A DNA stretch of 64,000 nucleotides from Amaurobius ferox (lineage: Eukaryota > Arthropoda > Arachnida > Araneae > Amaurobiidae), in the NCBI GenBank assembly GCA_951213105.1, contig OX578133.1, positions 137,497,203-137,561,202 on the forward strand. Direction: 5' to 3'. How positions within the stretch are numbered: position 1 is the stretch's first letter; the number at the start of each line of letters is the position of its first letter. The position numbers were made by a program, and so were the translations under genes. The notes beneath the pieces were generated by a model, which did no database searches, was not told the origin of the DNA, and was given only the letters and a program-made list of their open reading frames with translations. Shown here piece by piece: positions 47,886-60,362 of the stretch.

Positions 47886-50800
47886 TTTAAAAGTAAAATC
47901 CCCTATGGGTAAAATGTCGTTAGCTTGTCTATGTTTCAACTCGTTAAGAGATTTCTTGGCTTGGAAAACTTTGTATTTCCTAAAAGGACACTGAACTCTT
48001 CTAACAATTATTTTTCACCAAAAAGTATGAGAAATTTTTATAGTGCATATTGCTTATTCACATAGGCATTTTCATAAAAAATAATTTTGCAGTTATTCCT
48101 CGAGTTATCTGCCTGACTGCAGTTTGATGTTTAACATGGTGGCATTTGAATTAATAGCTGCCTTAAGTTGCAGTAACTCGAGCAGTTATCGTAAATCTTA
48201 ATCGAGATGATTGTAGTTCATGTATCGATATTATTAGTCATCTGTAACCCACTTCAAATTATAAGTTCCGATTATTTTGCCCTCGAAGGCAACAAAATAA
48301 TCATAGAGCACCCGACTAATCAAACCGTAGCTATACGCTGGAATTATATTTAAGCACCCTTTAGCACTTTATCATATTCCTTGTTTAAGTTCGTGTTCAC
48401 GAATATTTATTAGATTCTTAGAGATTATACTGAATTTTCAGTTGAGTTATACTTTTACACTATATGGTAAAACTCATGGATTTACATAATTTATTCATGC
48501 AACTTTTCAACTTTGCCAGCATGATAAATAGAATATGCAGAACGAAGAAAGGAGAACTGATGAATGCGATAAACTGAATTTTACTTTAAAAACTTCATAT
48601 AAAGGGAGAATTTAAAATATGAAAATTAATATTACTCTTAAAACATAGTCTGCGGGTAAAATGGGGTGTAACATTTTGTATCACGCTGAGTAACAAATTA
48701 TAACGCAATCTTTTGGCGTGTTTGTTGTATAGCAGTCGTTACTGAAAGAGGTGCAATTTATCTTTAGTTGCAAAATGATTCGAACTACAAATTTTTAACA
48801 TGGTTTTTACCGAACAAACAAAATTTTGTTAATGAAAATTTTATCAGAGTATATATAATAAAATAAAAAATAAAAAAATAAACGCTCCGAATTGCATGTA
48901 TATGTCGTGGATTTTCGAAATGCCTTATCTTAAATTTAGATGCTAGGCGAAGATGTCAAACTGGAAAAATCGCATTTTTCTTCGGGAACTGGCCCTTTTA
49001 GATGTCATATGTTCTTAATGGGGTTCCGTTTAAGAAAGGGGGAGGGGTTATCGTACACACATAAGTAGAATCTAAATGTAGTCGAATTGGTATGTTTTAT
49101 TATTGATGTTCAATTTTTAGTTTTTAATTTCCTTAGAGAACGTAGAGTATGCAATGGGAAACTATGTAATGCGATCAAAATTAAGAGTCTCCAATTTTGA
49201 TAAATTATCTAGCTTTAAGTTTCCCCGAACATAAATCGACCCTTTTCTTATTATGTCTGCATGAGTCTGTGGGAGCAATAAATGTACATTCAGATTAAAA
49301 TCAGTATGGATATTATTTTAATTGGTAAGCAGTAGAGGCACTATTTTGTGTAATAAATTGCACCATGACGTAAAGTGAGTAACAAATTAAGATAAGTAAG
49401 TAAAAATACGTTTCAGAAATCACCGGATTTCCTTCTTCAATACAACAAGTCTGGATATGAAGCACACATGCGCTTTAGACTCTGACGGCTGAATAGAAAA
49501 TGCCTACACGACAGAGCCCAACATAGTAGCAGCACCTAGTGTAACAAAAGGGAAATTAAACGAAATACTTGAAAATCAAGGGAGTATGACCTTAAGAAGA
49601 AAATAAGAAAACTAAGCAAAATGCAGAGTATATGATTTGAAAGAATGCAACGGAGAAACAAAAATTAGACATGATCGTGCCATGTTTAATTCGTCGTCTG
49701 AGACAAGAAGAGACGAATTAAGATTAGGGTAACATCGACCCCAACCGCAAGAGCAGAGGAGGAGAAGTTGCTGATTAAGAATTATTTTTAAGGAATTAAA
49801 AACTCACTTTTTTAAATAACAATATCAAAAATTACAAATAAATTGTTAAAACAATTCTTGCCTATTTCAATTAATTAGAACATTCCCTGGTTCAAGTTAG
49901 AACTAAGCCAAGCGGATGATCCAAGAAAACTACTAGAAACTACCATGTCATTATTCAGAATAAATATTTAGACATAAGAAGATATCACTAGCCGGAAATG
50001 AGTTACCACAAATTTTGCAGAAAAAGAAGTACAATAGTGAATAATAAGTGTAATTTCTTTTATTTAATTGCCGGGCACTTGATTGCTTAATGATTCGCCT
50101 ATTTTTTAATGATTGGATCGTGAACCTTTTTGCCCTCCCATGACAGTGCCTTGGCGCACTACGGGGAGGCGGCAATCACATATCCTAAATGGATAGCCAG
50201 ATAATTTAGAGAAGGGACGCCTAAATTTAGAACATTTTAGGCCCCTTTGGAACACAATTTTTTGAACTTGGGGGAATTATAAAAAATTTTCAAGGGCGGT
50301 ACAGGAGTGCCAGAATATCGTCTCGACAACGTCCTCCGATCACACACCACCATTAATGGGCAACATGAAAAATCAAAGTAAATAAAGAAGAACATAATAA
50401 AACCAACTTAACACGCACTAAAGATACACTACATATGTTGAAATGTATCAATTCAATGTTTGTTTAATATGCATTTTTGACGACAAAAAATATAAGACCG
50501 TTAACGAGATATTTTAGACTTTTCGCATTTTTGTCACGTCGCTTTTGAAAATACGCCCAGTCTCCAAATAAATACGATAATAAAAAAATTATATATATAA
50601 TTCAGAATAATTTAAAACAGTTATCCGAGTTATTTTGGAAATTAAACTCAATTTAATGAATTATTAAAGAAAAAATGAGAAAATGAATTTTAATCTGTAA
50701 GGAAAGTTATGTGCTTAACACATTAGATATTTTAGAATTGCAAGATAAAATACATTTGAAGATATATGGCTTAATTTGCACGAGCTTCCTTTTTACATGC

Positions 50801-51216
50801 TATGCATTCAGCATGGTCTGTTTGCTTGGTTTAATATGCAATACGTCGGTGAATTATCATACACATTTTTAATTGATATTCATGAAAATGGATTATAAAC
50901 ATGCATGTTGCTTGCATTTAAAACACGATAAGAATACCGGTGTTGTGCGCAAATATAATAGATAATTTTTAAATATAATATCTTTTAAAATTCGAAGCTG
51001 AAAAAGATCAATTTAAAAATTGAGAAAATTTTGGGAAAAATATAATTTTACCAAAATTCGCAAATTTTTGAGATCTAAAAATATCTACGTATTTGAGTAA
51101 AGATATAAAATTTTATTGTTTTTCTTGATAACATTAAAAAAGATTGGTTTTAAATGGAAATAATTTTAAATTGGAGCATTTATATCATTCAGAAATTATA
51201 GTAAAATATCGGTATC
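47886..51216. other. Unassigned AT-rich DNA
   Basis: Holds a clean hairpin at 48270-48302 (GATTATTTTG and CAAAATAATC), the second copy of the 41.9 kb dispersed repeat near 49030-49110, and an inverted TTAATTCGTC/GACGAATTAA pair at about 49687-49722. 50100-50345 is GC-richer with no recognised content. No gene. Confidence 0.45.
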
Positions 51217-51302
51217 TCGTGAGATGTAATTTAATACATCTCACGAAGATAATTTAATGCATCTCATAATACATCTCACAGTAATTTAATACATCTCATT
51301 AA
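51217..51302. repeat. Short repeats of AATTTAATACATCTCA, partly palindromic
   Basis: TGAGATGTA paired with TACATCTCA, followed by two or three further AATTTAATRCATCTCA copies. Confidence 0.7.
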
Positions 51303-51699
51303 AAACATTCTACACACCAAATTCCACTAAGTTCCAAAAAGGTTTTGTGAGATTGATTGAACACAGCTTGGAGGCTAATAATATCTAATCATCTGGCTAA
51401 TAATATCTAATTTCTGTAAAGCTCTAAATCATTTATTTACATCCATCGAAAACTTAATAATTCAAACTTGTAATAAGTTTTTTTTACAAATATACTACAT
51501 ATAAAAATAACATTTTTCTATCTCACATCAAGAAAACTTTATATTTTCTCTTTAATATAAGTCACAATACTTAATATTTTTTAAACATTTCTCTTAAAAT
51601 ATTTAATATTTCTTTTGGATCAAATTGAATAAATAAACTTCTATTTCATAATAACGGTTCTTTCAATATAGATGTTTTAAGTCTCCTTTTATATATATA

Positions 51700-54600
51700 T
51701 ATACTTGATTCTCAAATCTTAATCCTATCAAGTTAGCATTACAATATACATGTAATGGAAAGATAACATGCGTTTCCAAGTTAATATTTCTTTGTTTAAT
51801 AAAACGTGATGTTTGTGTTATTGAGCGTAAAATTACATTTGTACGGTTTTGAAAACCATATAAAAAAGGGGTATTAATAAAGAATTTTAGATTGTGAAAT
51901 TTTAGCATTTTAATAAGAAAGTAGATTTTATTTAAAAAGGGAAATAGATCTGTATTTAGTATATAATCTGATGTGACGTCTGAGTCAAAGAACGTAAAAT
52001 TACATTTATAATGTTTTGAAAACCATATTAAAACGGGACTTTAATAAATAGTGTTTTAGAAAGATATCCTAAATTTCCACAAAACATTTGCCATTACATT
52101 TTAGAATGAGATATTTTAATATTTTAATAAGGAGGTAGATTTTATTCAAAAAGGGAAATGGCTCTGTATTTAGTACATAATCTGATGTGACGTCTGAGTG
52201 AGTCAGAGATATAAAAATTATATTTATAATAAATATTTTGAAAAACATATTAAGCAGCGATAATAATAAAAGGTGTCATAAAAAGATATCTTAAATTTTC
52301 ACAAGGCATTTGCCACTACATTTTAGAATGAGATATTTTAAGATTTTAATAAGGCGGTAGATTTTATTTAAAAAGGGAAATAGATATGTTTAGTATATAA
52401 CCTGATATAACGTCTGAGTGAGTCACAGAGATGAAAATTATATTTGTAATAAATATTTTGAAAACCATATTAAACAGTGATTTTAATAAAGGGTGTTATA
52501 AAAAAAAACTTAAATTTCCACAAAACATTTGCCACTACATTTTAGAATGTGATATTTTAACATTTTAATAAGGAGGTAGATTTTATTTACAAAAGGGAAA
52601 TAGATCTGTATTTAGTACATAATCTGATGTGACGTCTGAGTGAGTCACAGAGATGAAAATTATATTTGTAATAAATATTTTGAAAACCATATTAAACAGT
52701 GATTTTAATAAAGGGTGTTATAAAAAAAAACTTAAATTTCCACAAAACATTTGCCACTACATTTTAGAATGTGATATTTTAACATTTTAATAAGGAGGTA
52801 GATTTTATTTACAAAAGGGAAATAGATCTGTATTTAGTACATAATCTGATGTGACGTCTGAGTGAGTCACAGAGATGAAAATTATATTTGTAATAAATAT
52901 TTTGAAAACCATATTAAACAGTGATTTTAATAAAGGGTGTTATAAAAAAAAACTTAAATTTCCACAAAACATTTGCCACTACATTTTAGAATGTGATATT
53001 TTAACATTTTAATAAGGAGGTAGATTTTATTTACAAAAGGGAAATAGATCTGTATTTAGTACATAATCTGATGTGACGTCTGAGTGAGTCACAGAGATGA
53101 AAATTATATTTGTAATAAATATTTTGAAAACCATATTAAACAGTGATTTTAATAAAGGGTGTTATAAAAAAAAACTTAAATTTCCACAAAACATTTGCCA
53201 CTACATTTTAGAATGTGATATTTTAACATTTTTATAAGGAGGTAGATTTTATTTACAAAAGGGAAATAGATCTGTATATAGTACATAATCTGATGTGACG
53301 TCTGAGTGAGTCACAGAGATGAAAATTATATTTGTAATAAATATTTTGAAAACCATATTAAACAGTGATTTTAATAAAGGGTGTTATAAAAAAAACTTAA
53401 ATTTCCACAAAACATTTGCCACTACATTTTAGAATGTGATATTTTAACATTTTTATAAGGAGGTAGATTTTATTTACAAAAAGGAAATAGATCTGTATTT
53501 AGTACATAATCTGATGTGACGTCTGAGTGAGTCACAGAGATGAAAATTATATTTGTAATAAATATTTTGAAAACCATATTAAACAGTGATTTTAATAAAG
53601 GGTGTTATAAAAAAAAACTTAAATTTCCACAAAACATTTGCCACTACATTTTAGAATGTGATATTTTAACATTTTAATAAGGAGGTAGATTTTATTCAAA
53701 AAGGGAAATGGCTCTGTATTTAGTACATAATCTGATGTGACGTCTGAGTGAGTCAGAGATATAAAAATTATATTTATAATAAATATTTTGAAAACCATAT
53801 TAAGCAGCGATAATAATAAAAGGTGTCATAAAAAGATATCTTAAATTTCCACAAGGCATTTGCCACTACATTTTAGAATGAGATATTTTAAGATTTTAAT
53901 AAGGTGGTAGATTTTATTTAAAAAGGGAAATAGATATGTTTAGTATATAACCTGATATAACGTCTGAGTGAGTCACAGAGATGAAAATTATATTTGTAAT
54001 AAATATTTTGAAAACCATATTAAACAGTGATTTTAATAAAGGGTGTTATAAAAAAAAACTTAAATTTCCACAAAACATTTGCCACTACATTTTAGAATGT
54101 GATATTTTAACATTTTAATAAGGAGGTAGATTTTATTTACAAAAGGGAAATAGATCTGTATTTAGTACATAATCTGATGTGACGTCTGAGTGAGTCACAG
54201 AGATGAAAATTATATTTGTAATAAATATTTTGAAAACCATATTAAACAGTGATTTTAATAAAGGGTGTTATAAAAAAAAACTTAAATTTCCACAAAACAT
54301 TTGCCACTACATTTTAGAATGTGATATTTTAACATTTTAATAAGGAGGTAGATTTTATTTACAAAAGGGAAATAGATCTGTATTTAGTACATAATCTGAT
54401 GTGACGTCTGAGTGAGTCACAGAGATGAAAATTATATTTGTAATAAATATTTTGAAAACCATATTAAACAGTGATTTTAATAAAGGGTGTTATAAAAAAA
54501 ACTTAAATTTCCACAAAACATTTGCCACTACATTTTAGAATGTGATATTTTAACATTTTTATAAGGAGGTAGATTTTATTTACAAAAAGGAAATAGATCT

Positions 54601-55070
54601 GTATTTAGTACATAATCTGATGTGACGTCTGAGTGAGTCACAGAGATGAAAATTATATTTGTAATAAATATTTTGAAAACCATATTATACAGCGATTTCA
54701 ATAAAGGGTGTTATAAAAAGATATCTTAAATTTCCACAAAACATTTATCACTACATTTTAAAATGTGATATTTTAACATTTTAATAAGGAGGTAGATTTT
54801 ATTTAGAAAGGGAAATAGATCTGTATTTAGTACATAATGTGATGTGATGTCTGAGTGAGTCAAAGAGATAAAATTATATTTGTAATAAATATTTTGAAAA
54901 CCATAATAAACAGCGATTTTAATAAAGGGCGTTATAAACAGATAATTTAAGTTTCCACAAAACATTTGCCATTACATTTTAGAATGCGATATTTTAACAT
55001 TTTAATTAGAAGATAGATTTTATTTAAAAAGGAAATTAGATCTGTATTTCTATAATCTATTTGAAACACA
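51700..55070 (+). repeat. ~222 bp satellite array, about 15 monomers, with higher-order structure
   Basis: The anchor ATGTGACGTC or a variant lies at 51971, 52185, 52405, 52627, 52849, 53071, 53293, 53514, 53735, 53955, 54177, 54399, 54620 and 54842, spaced 214-222 bp. Degenerate copies sit at the edges (about 51800 and 55050). A typical monomer reads AAGGAGGTAGATTTTATTTA, GGGAAATAGATCTGTATTTA, GACGTCTGAGTGAGTCACAG, AAATATTTTGAAAACCATAT, TTTCCACAAAACATTTGCCA. Central monomers are nearly identical and edge ones diverged. Monomers at 52185/52405 are distinctive variants that recur at 53735/53955. Confidence 0.95.
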
Positions 55071-55489
55071 GTGAAAAGGTAATAATTTATTCTATATTAT
55101 TTGAAGAAAAATCAAGATTCGCGACCGCAACATCTCGTGATTGATTGATTAGTCTATTAAATATTCAATGTCCTTTCTTAAAGTTAAATATCTAGAAAAA
55201 TATTTTTCAATGAGTTTTTGATGCAACTTCTGTACTGATCAAAATCATCTATTGGTATTTTAATGTAGTAAATATTGTAGAGTCATTGCTGTTCAATATA
55301 CAGGATGATCCTTTCTCTAGGAAATTCAATATTCCTTTAATTCTGTATCGTTCCATGTGAAAACTGACATGTACTTATCTAGTATGTTGCAAAACAAGGT
55401 CTGACTAGAGCATATGTATAAAAAAAAAGTTATATCTAGTTTTATCTAGTTATATCTAGTCTATAATCTAGTTTTTATAACAAGAAAGA
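55071..55489. other. Unassigned spacer
   Basis: Contains a short (TATATCTAGT)n repetition near 55430-55470; otherwise nothing. Confidence 0.5.
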
Positions 55490-56699
55490 TTAATCATACA
55501 TAAAACATTGATTATGAAACACTTCCCAACTTCAATGCAATATTATATGAACATCTCTAAAATGCGATACATTCCTCAATAATATTTTTAAAATTATCAT
55601 AATACTACAATAATTTATTATATTTGAAAACTTCATCAAAAACAAATGAACTTTATTCAAATGACGTCATCGAAATATAAATCGACTGGCTCTCTCTATA
55701 AAGGTAGCATTTCATTTATAAACTTTTTTTCATTCCTTTCATTCATCACAATACTATAATAATTTATTTTATTTAAAAACTTAAAACCATGGAGGTACAA
55801 GTAATTTAACCCTATGCTTAAAACTTCATAGAAAAAATCGTCTGGTTCTCTGTGCAAAATCAATGAATGTTTCATTCATATCAGCTATATTGCAGAGTCC
55901 ATGAGCTAAATAATTTTGCGTTAAAGAAATGCAGCAAATCTTATACAACTTATTCTACATATCTTGCCGTTTACATTCACCATAAGTGAAAATTAGGCTC
56001 CGTTGTACAAATAATCAAAGTTTGATGATCATTTAAACTCAAATATATTGTAATTGCCGTGTTTCAGTATGTAGATGCACAGAATTTTAGCAAAAATAAA
56101 GCAGTTTTAGGATGGATACAACACTAAATATGAATTAAAAAGAACTTTAAAAATCACGGATTTACATATGGATGCCATATTTTATTTTGAAGTGGGTCAC
56201 GTGATCTCTTCATACAACGGTCACTTTATCTCTTCATATAATGGTCACGTGATCTCTTCATATAATGGTCACGTGATCTCTTCATATAATGGTCACGTGA
56301 TATTTTCATATAAAGGATGTAATTAATATTTTAATTTTTATTTAAAAAACTACTGAATATATTTTGCTGAAATTTGTTTATACATTTTATGGGATCATTT
56401 GAATATTTCCTAAAACTTTCGAAGCAATTTGTGAATTTCAAATTTGCTTAAATTTTTTTTGAAAAATTAGGTCCCATAGGGTTCCATTTATTTCATTTTT
56501 TCAACCCGGGTTCAATCCAAAACTAATTGGGTGATATTATTCATTTATATTCCCATAGGTCCCACAGACCGTTTGAACAACATACTAAAATTTCATTTTG
56601 ATAAAGTCTTTACGGCAGTTATCGTGCTAACTGACAGACAGACAGGCAGAACGAACAAAGCCATAAACACTTTTCAACTATTTTGTGAAGTGTTAAAAA
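55490..56699 (+). mobile_element. Family B element, copy 2
   Basis: Collinear with copy 1: TTGATTATGAAACACTTCCC near the start, TGACGTCA near 55660, ATTTAGGTCCCATAGG-type block near 56465, and CTGACAGACAGACAGGCAG at 56630. The 3' hairpin is AACACTT paired with AAGTGTT (56666-56693). It has five instead of two units of the TCACGTGAT minisatellite. The 68-codon frame at 56531-56737 is a by-product. Confidence 0.6.
56195..56316 (+). repeat. 24 bp minisatellite with E-box CACGTG, five units
   Basis: GTCACGTGATCTCTTCATAT repeated five times (one unit has lost the E-box: GTCACTTTATCTC). Lies inside family B copy 2. Confidence 0.9.
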
Positions 56700-57289
56700 T
56701 GGACACCTCATTCAAGCATCTTTGTATACAAGTCTGAAAATTGGCGAAGACATGGGCAAATGTAACATCGGTAATGGCAGCAATCTCCAACGCCGTATCG
56801 CGTATTTAAGAGCGTCAATTTTGCTTTGATAAGCAAAGTTTACGTCTAATGAAACAGAATCAAAGCCCCTTGACTCCCGAGAAAAAACACTACATTGAGA
56901 TTTTATTAATACAATTTTTTTCCAAATTTATTTATTTTCAAAATTATTGCTTTACTTATTATATTTATAAGTAAATAATTAGGGTCATTTTGAAGGATTT
57001 CCGCACAAATTAGTTCGTTAGTGATCGAAAATATTATCGCAGAATTTCTATCTTGACACAATCGGACAGATCGAAGAGCGATTTTTTCAACGAGCTTTGA
57101 GAAGAATGTTTTTAAATTAAAAAAATACACCGACATTTGGCGCTTTTCTAGATGAAAATACGTAAAATTATTTTAATGTAATAAATTAACTTATATTTCA
57201 TGAAAATATAACTTGACAATTGAAAATATTGCTAACATCTGTTAAGTAATATACTCCATTATATTAAAATATGTTAATTATTCTTTCAT
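56700..57289. other. Unassigned
   Basis: No gene recognised; the 76-codon minus frame at 56906-57136 is featureless. Confidence 0.5.
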
Positions 57290-57636
57290 AAATTTTGCGT
57301 CAGTTTTGTATGTTTGGCGTCATTTTTCCCAATTTGGCGACATAATCGTTAATTTGACCCCCCACATTAAAAAGTCACCAAGTTAGCTATGTTTCGACAA
57401 CTTAATCGATTTAAAGTACTCGCAGCATGATAATAATTATGTCACATTATTGAATGTCCTTATTTTTAAAATTTTTAATGATTTTTTCAAAAATTGATTC
57501 GAAATTTTGGAGATTCCAAAAGTTTGATTACGCTTTAAATCAATAGGATTCCAGTATTCACGAATCGTAATAATCGTACCAAATTACATTCGAAACGCTC
57601 CATTCGTTCATGAGATATCGCATCAACAGACTCGCT

Positions 57637-57673
<37 letters not shown>

Positions 57674-57755
57674 GGATCCCGTCAAAAACGTTCGACTTGA
57701 GTTCAGTGATGCTTGAAATATGCTCACATTATACTAGGTATGTAGGGAAAGTAAA
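57290..57755 (+). mobile_element. Family A element, 5'-truncated copy
   Basis: TTTGGCGTCATTTTTCCCAA, AAAAAGTCACCAAGTTAGC, CAATAGGATTCCAGTATTC and CGCTCCATTCGTTCATGAGA follow family A order. The internal microsatellite here is (CA)n(GA)n at 57637-57673, and the end retains GTAGGGAAAGTAAAAG. Confidence 0.58.
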
Positions 57756-58230
57756 AGATTGAGAACTCATCGATTGCTGATATTTCATATGTATATTATA
57801 ATATTCGAAAATTAAGACTACCACAATTCCGATTCTTGACATAAATATTATAAATATTGTGTGAAATCTTCGTGTGCACTCCACAATAAAAGTTTCTTCT
57901 TAATTAAGCTATTCTTGAATTTTCTATGAACTTTCATGTGAAACCTCTCACACATTTTCAAAGGTCTGATAGGTATCCATTGTAACTTTTTCCCCCTCCA
58001 ATTCCTTCTATACATATACTTCTATACATTGGTAGAATATATGCAAACAAACGTTGGCGAACAGACGTCTCAAAAACGGCAATGTTTGACAACGTTTGAT
58101 GTCCGTTTACAATTTTTGGCACATTAAAGGTAATTTTATGTACTAAAGGTAACCCGCTACTTTATTTTTAAAGTGTTTTATAACTACTCTCATTTTTAAT
58201 TGTCTATGAATTTAAAAAACAACATAAAAT
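57756..58230. other. Unassigned AT-rich DNA
   Basis: Nothing recognised. Confidence 0.5.
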
Positions 58231-58480
58231 TTGACGTTTTCAATTTCCGGAGCGAGTAGAACATCCTTCTCCTCGTGCGTTGCTATGCTTCATGACGTCA
58301 CAATTCTGAGAAGGACCCCTTGTAAGGCTTCTATATATACAGGCTGGTGCAACAGCGACCATCTTGACTCCCGGTTGACGCCATGGCTGTGCATAGCGAA
58401 AAGATGCCACCTTCTCTTTCTTTTCTCGGGATCGCGGGAAAATCAAAACATTCTAGATTATTTTCTTGAATGATTAGTAC
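58231..58480. promoter_or_regulatory. GC-richer island with CRE and TATA-like motifs
   Basis: Contains a perfect TGACGTCA (58293-58300), then TCTATATATACAGG (about 58329-58342), then GACGCCATGGCTG with a good start context at 58382 (28-codon frame MAVHSEKMPPSLSFLGIAGK...). On the minus strand the same block reads AAGATGGTCGCTGTTGCACC and VAVAPACIYRSLTRGPSQNC in one frame. It could be a bidirectional promoter or a repeated element; sequence alone does not decide. Confidence 0.3.
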
Positions 58481-58564
58481 AATTTTTGAAAGAAAAGTAC
58501 CTATTTTACGTCTAATTTGCGTATCAAGTATCATCCATCTAATAAACGCGCACCATTGAAATAT

Positions 58565-58840
58565 GATTGTTGACTAAATGACCTCCTGTTTCGGCGGAGC
58601 CAATTCAGGACCAGTGACGCAGGAAAGAACGAAGAAAGACATAAGACGAGAGAACAAAGTTTATTACATGAAAGCATCACTGACGAAGGTCGGAAGGGGT
58701 GCAGCTTCACATTTTGACGAGGACCCTGAAAGCGGAAGACTGATTTTATCCTCAAGAAACATCCATGCCTTATTCGGGATTCGAACCCGAGCCCACAAGA
58801 CAGCAGCCGAAGACGCTATCCACTTCATCGCCTGGGCGGC
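58565..58840 (-). mobile_element. tRNA-derived SINE, copy 2
   Basis: On the minus strand: head GCCGCCCAGGCGATGAAG, TGGATAGCGTCTTCGGCTGC, B box GGGTTCGAATCCCGAA; body GTCCTCGTCAAAATGTGAAG; tail GCTCCGCCGAAACAGGAGG with only a rudimentary CAA tail. Flanked by ATTGAAATAT at 58555-58564 and 58841-58850. Same family as 39263-39546. Confidence 0.85.
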
Positions 58841-58850
58841 ATTGAAATAT

Positions 58851-60362
58851 CACTGCCGATAACTGACTGGACTGGACCGTTTGGAGTCACAATGGCGCCT
58901 GCGTCAGCCTTTATATTTAGGAGCCTATAGCGATAACTGTCTATAAAGCCTTTTGTTCCTAACAGGCGTTTTTGAAATTGGGGGTGCAATTTGTACACGA
59001 TTATTTAGATATTTCTAAATAAATTCTGATTATATACACGTAGCTTAAATAATGTACTTATTTGCGAAACTGAAGTGCTTTTTGTTTTGTTTTCTTTATA
59101 TGAGATGTTTTAAAAGCAACGTATTATTACGATTTTCAAATCGCCAAACCGCACCCCCTTAAATTTTGGCAATTCACTGATTTGATCATATCTCAACTTC
59201 TACTCATGCTAGATCTCAGTTTAAAGATTATACTTTTATCTTGAGCTAACGAGGGGCGTATACCCGGATTGCATAGGTAATCACACTTATTTAGGGCCCG
59301 CGTGCTTTTAGTTATTATTTATTAGATTAGTTATTTTTTGTTATAATTGTATGTATCATAAAAGCTTTATTTGGTTTTCGAGAATTTGCTGTATGTTCCG
59401 GTGTAATTATAAACTGAGGTTTTTATCTTAAATCCCAGGCATTACCGTGTTCAGCTTCCAGCAGTAGTAGTGTGAAACCATTTTTGATTTGCTCTGATTT
59501 ACATCAAAAATATGCACTTCTATAACACTTTAGGCCTCAATATTTTCACATTAAACTCTTTCTTCTGTATTTTTCAAGATTGCATTATTATTTTATTATT
59601 CTTATTTTTTATTTTTTTAAAGCATTTAGCATCCAAACTTCATAACATTTATATTTTGAATATATCAATATTATATTATTTTAAATGAACAAGCAATTCT
59701 ACACATGTATTTCATGGTTTGAAAAAATAATTAAAATATTCCAGCCTTCAATTTTTCTATTAACACCCAGAGGGTTGTTGAATCCCCTTCGTCGAACGAC
59801 TAATCTCCAAAATATCTCATACAAGATTGCACTATCAAATTCAACGTGAATTTGAAGTATAAAATCTTTATATAATGGAAATTTCCAAGTAATTGTTATG
59901 CCCTGTGCGAAAACATGTTTAACGTTCACCCGTTGACTCTAACGACATTATGTGAACTCATTAACAGTCTTCTATCCTAACCTGCATCAAGGTAATTTGC
60001 AAACACCGACTTAGTTTAAACTTTGAAAATCATTTGTATGGTAAGTGAACAACACATAATACTGATATGACCGTGTATAAACTTACTTAATACACTTGAT
60101 ATATACTATATTCTTGCTGAGAAATAAATAATGTTAATTATATATTTCCTTGCAATAAGTAGTATATGTGAAGTGAAAGTTTTCTAAGGGAGTCAAAAAT
60201 CCGACTTTGGGCGTTGATGGATTTACACCTTTAAGCATTGGAACAAATTACGATCACGAAGGAAGGCAATGGTGGGTACGTCTCCTTTAAACAAAGCAAC
60301 GTACAGCATAAATGATGATATTAAATATAAGTATGAAATATGTATCATCTTAACTAACTATT
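58851..60362. other. Unassigned AT-rich DNA
   Basis: No gene recognised. 59240-59300 (GGGGCGTATACCCGGATTGC) weakly resembles phrases at 4.85 and 25.4 kb. Confidence 0.45.

Noticed and set aside
51700..55070. CRISPR array
   Set aside because: Repeats are ~222 bp with no spacer/repeat alternation and the genome is eukaryotic; it is a satellite.
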